A DNA stretch of 64,000 nucleotides from Gerris lacustris (Eukaryota; Arthropoda; Insecta; Hemiptera; Gerridae). The translations under genes were made by a program, and so were the position numbers. Shown here piece after piece: positions 8,300-19,106 of the stretch (position 1 is the first letter of the stretch; each line of letters starts with the position of its first letter). Location of the stretch: positions 43,762,329-43,826,328 of the forward strand of contig OX578282.1 of assembly GCA_951217055.1 (NCBI GenBank). Reading direction: 5' to 3'. The notes beneath the pieces are model-generated. The model did not search any database. It saw only the letters and a program-made list of their open reading frames with translations, and was not told where the DNA came from.

Positions 8300-11280
8300 G
8301 AGGTTGAGTTGAACTAATAATTAGGTGTTTTAATTTGTTACAGTTTATATTCTATGATCATTTATTATTTCAAAAATTTGTTTAATGACATTATAATAAA
8401 CATTTATATAAAATGCAAACCATTGTGAATAGAACTTAGCTGCCGTAGTATTGTTTTTTTGTTATCATGAACAATGAATGTAATACTTAACTGTAGAACT
8501 TCTCAAATCTATAATTATAAATAAATTTATAATGACGATGTTTGCAATTTGAGATCAAATATTAATTAAAGAATCCTGAGGTATACCATTTTCTCAGCAC
8601 TTTAAATTAATTGTCGTTAATATCCTTCCTAAACTCTTGATAAATGTTATGGTCTTAAGCAGTGAAATATTTTATTGATACGATCAAATTAAATTAAATT
8701 AAAAATAAATTAAGATGTCTGAAAATAAAGAATAAATTATAACCCTAAACTTTCTCATTTTTATAATAATTTTTAACTATTTTATTCTTACATTAAGTAT
8801 TTTTTTTTCCTCTCTTTTTCCTTTTTCGTATAAAAGAACTTCTGGTAAAGTAAAATATGGAAGTTTCTTAATAATTGGTTTGGAAAGTGAAATGTTCTAG
8901 TAACAGTTAAACTTTCTCGCCCTTTATCCTTTTATAACCACTCTAATAAACTTTTGTATTATAAATGAAACTTGTACTTTAAGAAATAAAAGTACTGTAG
9001 TTAAGGAGAACTTATAGTTTAACAGGAAAGTAAAGATTTGAAGTTGATACTCGAGTGAAGAGTAAGGAAAAATATTTCTGAATATTATTATTACTAGGTG
9101 GTTGGAGATGGAGAATTGAACCAATTCACGATCCAACTTGCGAAGGACAAATCATATGTATTGGCTATATAACAAACAATCATTTTAATAAACCATTTAT
9201 ATTCATAACAATTAATTTATGAAACTGTGTTATGGAATAAAACAGATGTATACTTTATCTGGGAGCGCGCCAGTACTCCAGCCAAGTAGAGCGCAGCCTT
9301 TCCACCCTTTACTAGAACAAACTCAAGGCATTTTGGACCCCCCTCTATTATCCTATTAAAGATATTCCTATTAAAGATATATCCTATTTAAGAGTTCATT
9401 ACAAACTGAAACAAATTTAAAAAATTCACACCTCTACCCATATTAGTTCATAAGATATATGAGCCTAAGTTTTGTTGTTTTGTCACTGATCTATTGACTC
9501 AACATAATTCTAAGGCATTTTTATCAATCCTAGTAACTTGAAATTTTATATATTGGTAAATTTTAATGTACAAATAAAGGAAGAATTAAAAAATCAGCAT
9601 AAATCAGGTTCTTTGACCTTCTAAGCTCTAAGCAGGCCGGGCGCGAAGCGCTTGCCCATGGCCTATGCTTTTAGACAAAAAGTCCCCCACCACAGCTTGG
9701 ACCAAGGACTCTCGCCGTCGTCGCGGTAGTATGTAGAGGGGAATTATGAATCTTTTCTTTCTAAAGCAAAAAATAGAGGCACGTGATAAGGTCAAGAAAG
9801 GAAATATTATTGTTAAATTGAATCTTCTTTTAAAAACGTCATATAATTACATACATGCGACCGAACATAAAACATAAAAGTTGTATTATGCTTACCTGCT
9901 GATTATTTTTTTTATTAGAAATTATGTAGTAACACTGGAATATCTCTCATACGCTATTTGCCGAAGCTTTTGGTAAAGAAAGCTCAAGCATTATAGTCGT
10001 ATGTGTTTGTCCGTCTTGTTTTATAAATATTTCCCCAAATTTATCCGAAAGATATTCCGCTCAGATATATCTAACATTAGATCATAAAGTTATTACAGTA
10101 AAAAGTTGTAATTATCAATATTTGTATCTCGCACAAAAGCATAAGTGTGATAATTGTGGTCAGTTATGCATATTATTTTACAAGTCAACAGATTGTGACG
10201 ATTGCACCAATCGTTTATAACCTGTATTTAATTACATAGAGGCAAACGATATAACTTATCTTAGTCAATATCGTAATTAAAAAATAATTATTTTAATCAT
10301 ATAATTATATCAAATTTCAATCAATTACAGTCATTACTTTGATTTAAAGTACCATCCTTATTCTCATAGAAAACCCGCCTATTTAAAAAAAATATATAAC
10401 TTGCGCTACTAGCGCTTTCTAGTAGAGATTTTCGAAACTAAAGTATTAAAATTGTATATTGGAATAAGAGTGATTGGTCTTTATTGTATATTATTGAGCT
10501 TGAAAATTATAAACTCACGCACACGTTAATTGTTTTGTTCAATTTTAACACCCCACGCGTAACATACTTTGCCACTTTGTCTTTTCGTTTCAAACCCCTT
10601 CTTCTAAACAATGATAATCATTTTCTATTTCCTTATTTTTTTTATCTATTCTTATATAATATATTCATATTATATATTAAAAACGAAGAAGAAGCTAAGC
10701 AACGAAAATTACTTATATAAAAGAATTGAAATCCCAAAGAAAACACTTGTGTAATAAAATATGCCAAGTCTCACGTAAAACGTCGTGAGATCATAGGTTT
10801 AGCCAAGTCTCTTCTCCCTATCCAAGTAAGTTCTACTAGGTCTAATTTATCCAGTGCAAGTAAATGATGTTGTTTGTCTGTCCCCTCTCTCTATTCTCTG
10901 TCCCTCACAAACTCAAAATTTTCTCTCCAAAATCACTTTACACGTTCAAATTTAAAAAAGTTTTCTGACTTGGTAATTACGCAGCACGAGGATACAAAGT
11001 TGTATACTACACTGCATCAAATTTTGAAGATTTAAAAATAAATAAATAAATAAATATAGATTTACCCATACTTCTTTTTTCCTATAGATTTACCTCTAGT
11101 ATAGATTAGATCTAGTATAGATTTACCTCTTAAACTTAACTGCTTTTAGGGAGGTAAATCTCTCCACTTATACAGAATTTTACTTGCGCAATAGGAATGT
11201 ATCTCTTCGCTTGAATAGTTATGAAAAATCGAAAAAGTAAACTTGATTCAGCAAATAGCTAACAGATTGTGACAAAATGT
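8300..11280. other. AT-rich sequence without a supported gene
   Basis: No gene seen. Two GC-richer islands stand out: 9260-9345 (GGGAGCGCGCCAGTACTCC) and 9630-9735 (GCAGGCCGGGCGCGAAGCGC, then CTCTCGCCGTCGTCGCGG). Both are probably remnants of repeats absent elsewhere in the window. TAGATTTACCTCT-like phrases recur at 11060-11160. Confidence 0.45.
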
Positions 11281-11515
11281 AAATGTATCAAAAATAGACT
11301 GCCAAGTAGTGTGGCACAGAGCTTCGTCGCATCCTATCACTAACTGCATTGATATTATGCTTATGTAAATGTATCAAAAATAGACTGCCAATTAGTGTGG
11401 CACAGAGCTTCGTCGCATCCTATCACTAACTGCATTGATATTATGCTTATGTAAATGTATCAAAAATAGACTGCCAATTAGTGTGGCACAGAGCTTCGTC
11501 GCATCCTATCACTAA
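11281..11515 (+). repeat. 86-bp tandem repeat, third copy cut by an insertion
   Basis: Units start at 11281, 11367 and 11453 (AAATGTATCAAAAATAGACT), exactly 86 bp apart. Each unit contains the family A/B end module (GCCAATTAGTGTGGCACAG, TTCGTCGCATCCTATCAC) followed by TAACTGCATTGATATTATGC. The third unit breaks at CACTAA and resumes at 15610 as TAACTGTATTGATATTATGC, showing that the intervening 4.1 kb is inserted. Confidence 0.92.
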
Positions 11516-12482
11516 GGCCTCTTTCACACGAGGCAACAAAGTTGATTCAACTAGTTGACTGGCGGTTGAAAAGGAGTGTAGCCGGGTAGCAAGCGCTAAG
11601 GAATCGCCCGAACCCCTTCACACGAGTCAACTCGTCCGCCCAGGCGACTAGGAGACCAGGCACATGTGCCGCTCACGTTCTCATCCCCACTAGTTGATTC
11701 AACTAAAAAGACACTACAAGGCATTAGGCCCTTCACACGAGTCAACTTAGTTGAGTCAACTGGCACACTTGTTCCACATAAATACTACTTTCTCTTCCAA
11801 TTAAATTGAAGAATTTATCCTCGTGGCTTAGTAGTTTCGGATATAATTGTGAGAAAGATCCCGTTTCCTGATTCTCTAATAAGAGATGAACCCACGTTCT
11901 TCGACTAGATTTCTTTCTTTTTAGGGTTTCGCTGGTAAAACCAAAAAATGAAACCCTTATAGTTTCATACCTCTATCAGTCTGTCACTCTGTACGGTTCC
12001 AATTACTTGAATTAAAAGAGATAAATACTTGAAACTTTCCAGTATTAAAGATCGTTTTGACGCACACACAGGAAAGATATAGCGAACTCAAAATTATCAG
12101 CTGTTCAAATTCAAAATGGCGGACAATTCATGTCACGCGAAAAAAATATTTTTTTATAATTTTTGAGTGGGGTATCAAATGAAAGGTAATAAAGAGTAGA
12201 TTACAAACATATATAACACTTGTGGTAATTAGTTAATTTTTCATGCCATTTTGTAAAAGAAATCAACATTTTGCGTGCCCCATCCCTCTTATTGAACGAG
12301 CGCAGTGAGTTCTTCATTACAGAGACTTGGGATTTGAAAAGTTTGTGTGTTTGTTTGTGTGTTTGTTTGTCTAACGATAACTGGTGTAAAAATTGATAAA
12401 TTTCAACGAAATTTGGCACATATATGCATCTCAGCATTTGTGAGAAGTGTATAGTTTTTGGAAATTCCTCACTCAATATTTT

Positions 12483-13075
12483 CAAGATGGCGGCCAATAT
12501 GGCGGACGACAAAAAAAGAAAGTTTTAGTCAGCATAATGTGTTATACATCGTTTTAAAGATCTTTAAGAGGAGGAAAAGAATATGTAACTAATAAATTTT
12601 CACACTTAATATTTTCAAGATGGCGGCCAATATGGCGGACGACTATAAAAAAAAGTTTTAGCCAGCATAATGTGTTATACATAGTTTTAAAGGTCTTTAA
12701 GAGATGAAAAAGAATATGTAACTAATAAAATTTCTCAGTTCATATTTTCAAGATGGCGGCCAATATGGCGGACGACTAAAATAAAAAGTTATATCCAGCA
12801 TAATGTGTTATACATCGTTTTAAAGGCCTTTAAGAGGAGGATAAGAATATGTAACTAATAAAATTTTACACTTAATATTTTCAAGATGGCGGCCAATATG
12901 GCGGACGACTAAACAAACAGTTTTTAGTCAGTATGACATGTTATACATCAATTTAAAGCTCTTGAAGTCTAGAAAAGGAATATCCAACTATTCAAATTTC
13001 ACACATAATATTTTTAAAATGGCGGCCAATATAAAGAAAACAAAAAAAAGTTTTACATATCTGCATAACATGTTA
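12483..13075 (+). repeat. 133-bp satellite, about 4.5 copies
   Basis: The marker CAAGATGGCGGC starts at 12483, 12616, 12749 and 12882, and its degenerate form TAAAATGGCGGC at 13015; each step is exactly 133 bp. Each unit continues CAATATGGCGGACGAC, then a CATAATGTGTTATACAT phrase, then AAAGGTCTTTAAGAGG and AAGAATATGTAACTAAT. A leader with TTTGGCACATATATGCATCT precedes the first unit. A diverged array of the same family is at 33333-33860. Confidence 0.93.
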
Positions 13076-13132
13076 TAAATCGTTTAAAGGAATTTTAAAG
13101 GCTACAGATTATGTACTAATACTGTATAAAAT

Positions 13133-13985
13133 GGCGAGCGCCGCGAGCCTGCAATAATATTATTAAATAAAGATTATGCAGAAATGCTTTTATAACAGGC
13201 GAGCGTAGCGAGCCTGCATTAATATTAAAATAAAGATTATGCAGAAATGCTTTTATAACAGGCGAGCGCAGCGAGCCTGCAATAATATTATTAAATAAAG
13301 ATTATGCAGTAATGCTTTTATAACAGGCGAGCGTAGCGAGCCTGCATTAATATTATTAAATAAAGATTATGTAGAAATGCTGTATTAATATTACTTTTAT
13401 AATAGTCGAGCGTAGTGAGCCTAAAATCATTTTATTAAATAAAATATTTAGTAAAAATGTATGCTGTATGAACAGGCGAGCGCAGCGCGCCTGCAATAAT
13501 ATTATTAAATAAAGATTATGTAGAAATGCTGTATAAACAGGCGAGCGTAGCGAGCCTGCAATAATATTACTAAATAAAGACTATGCAGAAATGCTTTTAT
13601 AACAGGCGAGCGTAGCGAGCCTGCAATAATATTATTAAAATTTTTATCCTTATAAAATTATAAGGATTATGCAGAAATACTTTTATAACAGGCGAGCGTA
13701 GCGAGCCTGCAATCATATTATTAAATAAAGATTATGTAGAAATGCTGTATTAATATTACTTTTATAACAGGCGAGCGTAGTGAGCCTGCAATCATTTTAT
13801 AAAATAAAATATTTACTAAAAATGTATGCTGTATGAACAGGCGAGCGCAGCGAGCCTGCAATAATATTATTAAATAAAGATTATGTAGAAATGCTGTATA
13901 AACAGGCGAGCGTAGCGAGCTTGCAATAATATTATTAAATAAAGATTATATAGGTAACAACTGGTGAGCGTGGTGAGCCTGCAAT
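13133..13985 (+). repeat. GCGAGC satellite, 13 motif copies, with a 365-bp higher-order repeat
   Basis: A GC-rich core (AGGCGAGCGTAGCGAGCCT, with T or C in the middle) recurs 13 times among AT-rich spacers such as AATAATATTATTAAATAAAG. Core starts are near 13133, 13197, 13260, 13325, 13404, 13473, 13539, 13603, 13690, 13769, 13839, 13903 and 13961. Spacing is mostly 63-70 bp. Cores 13325-13539 and 13690-13903 match in order at an offset of 364-366 bp, including the unusual spacers, which is a higher-order duplication. Confidence 0.92.
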
Positions 13986-14530
13986 GACTTTATTAAATAT
14001 GGATTATGTATGGATGAATGGAAAACATTTTAGCTCCTGAGAACTTGCGAATTTATACGAAATTTAATTCGGCTCACATCATCTCGGTCCTATAATATGA
14101 CGATTAAAGAGGAAGATTGTAGTCAGAATGATATACCATACATTGTTTTAAAAGGCTTTATGAGTAGCAAAGTTTTCAACAAATGTGACCGAGATGAGGG
14201 TGTTAAAAAGTAAGCTTATTCTTATTGCTGTTTTTCGTAAAATGATTTTAAACCTGTTTTCAGGTTGAATAAGAATATGTTAGGTTTTCACCGAAAAATT
14301 ATCCTGGTAGCAATATTGAGAACATAGTAAGGGTGATGTACTCGTAAGACCTCAATCTATGCGAGTTCTTTATGCACCGCATCACTAGTACTAACTAATT
14401 TTCTATTCATAATACCAACGAGACCCTTTTTACGGGAGACTTAACGCACAACCAATTTTTTTGCTCTTCTTCTTGCAGAAGAGCATCAAGTACTTCTGCT
14501 TCCTCGGGTCATAACATCGTACTGACCTCC
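13986..14530. other. Interior of the 4.1-kb element, unplaced
   Basis: AT-rich sequence with AAAGGCTTTATGAG and ATGACGATTAAAGAGG phrases that faintly resemble the 133-bp unit. No gene seen. Confidence 0.4.
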
Positions 14531-15467
14531 TAGTCCAGGTAAATTAGTAAAAAAAAAAAAAAAAAACAACAAATGGAGGAAATAATTTATAAAGTTTTGA
14601 AACTTTGTGAAAACACTTTTAAGGGGTGTAGTAGTAAGAAACAGTAAAGTTCCCCCTTCTTGAGGGGGCGCGTCCCCCCCTCTCCCCTCCTTAAAGTCCA
14701 AAATTTACTTAGTACTCAACTGATTATTATGAAATTTGGATGGTTTGTCGAAAGTAGCCCGCAGATAGCCTCACATTAATTTCAACCGTCTGCGCTCTTT
14801 AAATTTTCTAAATTGGTTCCCTTTCTGTCTGTCTGTTGATCAATTTTTTGTCTGCCTTCTATGAATTAAAGGTATCAATTAATCAAAATGTAAAGAGCGC
14901 AGACGGTTGAAATTAATTTGGGGATATCTGCGGACTACTTTCGACAACTCATCAAAATTTCATAATAATCAGTTGAGTACTTTAGAAGATATAGGTCTAA
15001 ATAAATGTATGTTTATGCGCATGTGGAGGATAAAATAATGGGCGCAGAAGGTTGAAACTTATATAGGAACAACAATGGGCTAAGTATAACCTGCCATCCC
15101 AATTTCATTAAAATCGGATGAGTTGTTTTTTAGATATCTTGGTTCGCAAAAATACGTTTTATCTCTACCCAACTACAATATCTCGAAAACGGTATGTCCC
15201 ACTTCAAACATGCATAGGACCTTTTTTGTGCAGAATTATGTGACGAATAATTTTGGTAATAACACTTCTTTTCAAAAAATAAACCGTTTGACGTAAAATG
15301 TGAAAAATAAGTAAATTTTGGACTTTAAGGAGAGGGGGGGGGGGGGGAGGCGCCCCCTCAAGAAGGAGGAACTTTAGTTTCTTACTACTACACCCCTTAA
15401 AAGTGTTTTCACAAATTTAAAATTTTTATAAATTATTTCCCCTATTATTCCTTATTTTCCTGGACTA
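14531..15467. mobile_element. 937-bp nested foldback element
   Basis: Ends are TAGTCCAGG and CCTGGACTA. Long inverted arms (about 14560-14710 and 15300-15450) share AAAACACTTTTAAGGGGTGT, AGTAGTAAGAAAC, a CCCCCTCAAGAAGG-type block, and GGACTTTAAGGAG. The centre is itself an inverted pair of family B pieces (14711-14880 and 14891-15130) around CTGTCTGTCTGTTGATC. No coding frame. I could not define a target duplication, so the class is open. Confidence 0.75.
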
Positions 15468-15683
15468 TCCCGTTGGGAAGAGAAGTTGAATCAACTAAGT
15501 TGCCTCGTGTGAAAGAGGCCTGAAAAAGTCTTCACACGGGCAGTCAACTAGTTGAGAGTCAACCAGTCAACTAGTTGAATCAACTAAGTTGCCTCGTGTG
15601 AAAGAGGCCTAACTGTATTGATATTATGCTTTTGCAATCTATTATTGTCTAATTTATTTAATCTCCCCTCCTTTTTTTGCATC

Positions 15684-16190
15684 CGTGCTTACCGAATCTA
15701 ACAGAAATCCGTTTCAGACATCAGAGAACATTTTTGGTCCGTGTCTGTCGGTCTAATTGTCTGAGTTCAACGAAATTTGGATTGTAGGACATAATTAGTC
15801 CATTGTTGGTCCCTTATAAGTTTTAAACTTCTGCGCCCATTAGTTTCTCTTCCACTTGCGCACAAACATACATTTATTTACTCTTACTCTTCTAAAGTAT
15901 TCATCTGATTTTTTAAGAAATGTGGATGGTTTGTCGACAGTAGCCCGCAGATAGCCCCAGATTAACGCTATAACAGATTGACGGTTATTTCAACCGTCTC
16001 CGCTTAGTATATTGTGCTAAATTGGTACTTTTGTTCAAGTATAATATCAAAACATTTTTTTGACACTTTATAAAAAGTGGGGGAGGGGGGATTACATAAA
16101 TTAGACAATAATGGATTGTAAAAGAATAAAATCAATAAAATATTTATGTGATAGGACGCGAGGAAGCTATGCATTGCACTGATTGGCAAA
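15684..16190 (+). repeat. Family B dispersed repeat
   Basis: Starts with a degenerate hairpin end (CGTGCTTACCGAATCTAAC), then GTTTCAGACATCAGAGAACA, TTTTGGTCCGTGTCTGTC, CCATTGTTGGTCCC, GTAGCCCGCAGATAGCCCC and ends GATAGGACGCGAGGAAGCTA with TTGGCA. It shares both end modules with family A but has a different interior. Confidence 0.8.
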
Positions 16191-16524
16191 CAATTTTAGC
16201 GAATTTGTTATGAAAATTAAGCTATTGCAATGGCTTAAAAATTTTTGTAATGCGAATTTTTGAAATTTGTTTCATGGAAATCCGTTTTAGACCATTTTTA
16301 ATCGATTCCTGAAATTTAACACTTTTTTTATATATGTATATATGTATTATGTATATATATGTATGTGTCACTCCAGACGATATCCCACGCTAGGATACAC
16401 TTAAAAAATCCAAACAAATTTTAAAATGTCAATAATATCAAAAGAAAGGATGAGTTCGTTGGCCAGAATTTTTGGAGTTCATTCATTTTGACAATTAAAA
16501 GTAAAAAAAAAAAGCATAAAAACG
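16191..16524. other. AT-rich sequence without a supported gene
   Basis: Contains a TATATGTATATATGTATTATG microsatellite-like tract near 16330-16370. Nothing else seen. Confidence 0.5.
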
Positions 16525-16669
16525 TTTTTTTCCATTTTACCCCCTCTTACATGAAAATATGACAAGAGTGTACATAACAACAATTACTGTACTCTTAGAG
16601 AACTTTCCAACGACATGCATCTTGAAGGGTAAATACTATTTCTACTTTTGTACCCCGTCCCCCTGTGTA

Positions 16670-16673
<4 letters not shown>
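16525..16673 (-). repeat. Fragment related to the Helitron at 23827-24332
   Basis: TTTCCATTTTACCCCCTCTT, ATGAAAATATGACAA, AACAACAATTACTGTACTCT and TTTGTACCCCGTCCC run parallel to 24066-24212 at high similarity and in the same order. A T tract of more than 50 bases at about 16671-16723 ends the match. Helitron termini were not found here. Confidence 0.75.
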
Positions 16674-16727
<54 letters not shown>

Positions 16728-16914
16728 ATTATATTCTAAACCAAAATTTTCCTATATTATCATAAGCCAATAATACGCAGATTTCGATGAAAATTCGCTC
16801 ATTAAGTCATGGTGCATGACTGGACTAGTTTTAAACCTTTCAAATTTGATTTTTTTTTATACCAGTATCAGTTTGGCAATACTTAATGGGTGCAGGTGGC
16901 TAAAATTAATCTAA
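16674..16914. other. Poly-T tract and AT-rich sequence
   Basis: A near-pure T run to 16723, then AT-rich sequence. A frame of phenylalanines through it is meaningless. Confidence 0.6.
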
Positions 16915-17233
16915 AGGTGCTTTTACACCTGAAATTTATTGCATGACAGATGACATTTATGTCAGACAGAAATCTCAGAAGTCTGAGATTTCTGTTTCTA
17001 TTCTCAGCTATAAGTGTCGACACTTCTATACCAACAGATGTAAACACCGATTATTTGAAAATTCAAACTCCTCTTCGTACATTTATTGCAAATTTAAGCA
17101 TTGCGAGAAGTGTCAGACATATATCCCCGACATAAATCTCAAGCAATTTCTCTCAGATGTGAACACTCAAAGTGATTTCTGTCTGACACTTGACATTTAT
17201 TTCCGGAGAGAAGTGTCAGGAGTAAACGCACCT
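16915..17233. mobile_element. 319-bp MITE
   Basis: Terminal inverted repeats AGGTGCTTTTACACCTGA and AGGTGCGTTTACTCCTGA (right end read inward) match well, and sub-terminal ATGTCAGACAGAAATC and AAGTGTCAGACAGAAATC blocks repeat in opposite directions. A further internal hairpin is ATCTCAGAAGTCTGAGAT. The growth of CAGACAGAAATC-type motifs near both ends is typical of non-autonomous DNA transposons. The 124-codon open frame across it is an accident. The target duplication is not clear. Confidence 0.75.
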
Positions 17234-17289
17234 TCAGACTATCTACGGGAAACTTTTGACAAACCTTCCACATTTCTTCTAAATCTAAA

Positions 17290-17560
17290 GTGTAATTTTG
17301 TAGAAATTGGTGCGTAGATAAATGTATGTTTGTGCGCACATGGAAGAGAAACTAATGGGCGCAGAAGGTAATGTTATTACTTACATGGAACCAACAATTG
17401 GCTAATATGATCTACCATCCAAGTTTCATTAAAATCGAGGACGTAGTTTTTAAAATGTGTTGGTTTGCACAAATTAAATGGCTGATAGACGAGATAAAAA
17501 ATGTTCTCTGATGTCTTAAATTCGGATTTCCGTTACCTTGGGTAAGCACGGAAGCAATAA
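17290..17560 (-). repeat. Family B dispersed repeat, partial
   Basis: GTTTGTGCGCACATGGAAGA, ACCAACAATTGGCTAAT, AAAAATGTTCTCTGATGTCT and the hairpin end TTCCGTTACCTTGGGTAAGC with ACGGAAGC follow in family order. Confidence 0.8.
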
Positions 17561-19106
17561 TAAATACAGTTGATAAAAAAGAACCCCAAACTTTTTGATT
17601 GGAGCACTATTTATATATCCGTTTCTTTTTTTTTTATCGAAAAACCTTTTCAAAAAGAAGTGTTAAGTAAAAAACTTCTCCAATTAAATGTTAAATTCCC
17701 TTCTTAGAATGATTCCTAAAAAAAAGGAAAGACTTCTTTTCCGATTTCAAAAATATCTGTATTTTTTAATTCTTCCTGGAATAAAGAAGGGAAAAACTTT
17801 TATAGTGGACTGCTAAAACACTTTTTTTTTACTCAAGTTATTTCCATAAGAAGAAAAAAAAGCTTAAGAAAAATTAATTAAGATCTTTTTTTTTGTTGAA
17901 AATCGAAATGATTTTTAAGAAAAGTTATGTTCACAAATCTAGAGATTATTTTTTTTTGTCTCAACTTACTCCAAATCTTTTTTCATTTGAAGATTTAGTT
18001 ATAAATCTGTTTTTTCCTCTATTAAAAGGCACTTTTTTAGATTGTTACTCTCCTTATAAATAAATCAGAGGGGAGTAACAATCTAAAGAAGGTGTGCGGA
18101 ATGGTCTTCTTTAGACTGTTACTTCCCTTATAAAAACAGAAGTGTGATATTCCTTTGTTCGAAAGTACATTGGACTAAACATCCCTTTGCCTTAATATTT
18201 ATTTAGTCAAAGTCGTTAATACTCTAAAATAAATATAGGGGAGTAACAATCTAAAGAAGTACCACCTTTTTAACACTTTTCACTTTTTTATGCTTTTTCA
18301 TAGTTTTACAGCTTTTCCTGTGTCCATGAGTGATTACTATTATTATTATTATTTTCTTTTTAATAATGCTTACTCTATACAATACTTTTACTCAAACTCT
18401 ATTTCAAATTGTAAAGTAACACTAAACTTTTATAAATTTACAAATTTAAATCATTTAAAGTGATAAACACAATGCATATTTTAAAGTATAATTCTTATTA
18501 CCTACTCAAGATTATAACATTATATGTCTTTTTAAGATTTTTTTAAATGCTCTTAAAAGCGAATAAAGTATATACGAAAAAACCATGTGTATTTAAATGA
18601 AATATATTAACGCTTGAATATGTCTTGAAATGTTTGGAGAAGAAAAAAAAAAATGGATGTATTTGAAAGATATCTTGGATTTGTAATCTCTATACTTTTT
18701 TTATTCCTTTTAGACGTTTCCATTACATTTTTTTATGTGTCTTTTCTATATTCCTTTTTTATGTTTATTTACCTTTGAGAGGAAGTAGGACTAAGAACAT
18801 TTTATTTCCGTGCGTTCCACACGATCTGTTACGTGTCGTTTTCTTATTTTTTTGCCCTCAGTATAAATACATTTTAAGAATGACATGAAACGATTTTTTT
18901 TTTTTTTTTTTTTACTCGATATAAAAAAATAAGCAAGATACATATGAAGAAGAAGATGAGTACTTTTCGAATATTGTGACTGTTTATTCTGTATTGAGTT
19001 TTTTTTTTAGTTTAACTTAATAGCTATAATTTAACGATGGCAAATAATACATGTCTTAAATTCTTTATCACAAACGTATTAATAACAAATTAAATTTATA
19101 ATTATA
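17561..19106. other. AT-rich sequence with a recurring GTAACAATCTAAAGAAG motif
   Basis: Between 18028 and 18262 the motif GGGGAGTAACAATCTAAAGAAG occurs as two direct and two inverted copies (near 18030, 18071, 18108 and 18239), able to fold into hairpins; probably a decayed foldback element. The rest is A/T homopolymer-rich with no gene. Confidence 0.55.

Larger units (their letters stand above)
11516..15609. mobile_element. 4.1-kb non-autonomous PIF/Harbinger-like element
   Basis: Terminal inverted repeats of 47 bp (11516-11562 and 15563-15609) start GGCCTCTTTCACACGAGGCA and differ at two bases. TAA flanks both ends (11513-11515, 15610-15612), and the split 86-bp tandem repeat gives the empty site. 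A 3-bp TAA duplication suggests PIF/Harbinger. Near both ends, CTAGTTGA- and CACACGAG-type motifs recur (11575-11765 and 15480-15560), so it may be two related short elements framing captured DNA. No transposase-like frame was found. The interior is satellites and a nested foldback. An open frame at 12201-12512 (-) is a satellite shadow. Confidence 0.8.

Noticed and set aside
12201..12512. 103-codon open frame, minus strand
   Set aside because: It is the 133-bp satellite leader and first unit read backwards; the frame breaks in the following units.
16943..17317. 124-codon open frame, plus strand
   Set aside because: It lies across a MITE with inverted repeats and into a family B copy; both strands are open by chance.
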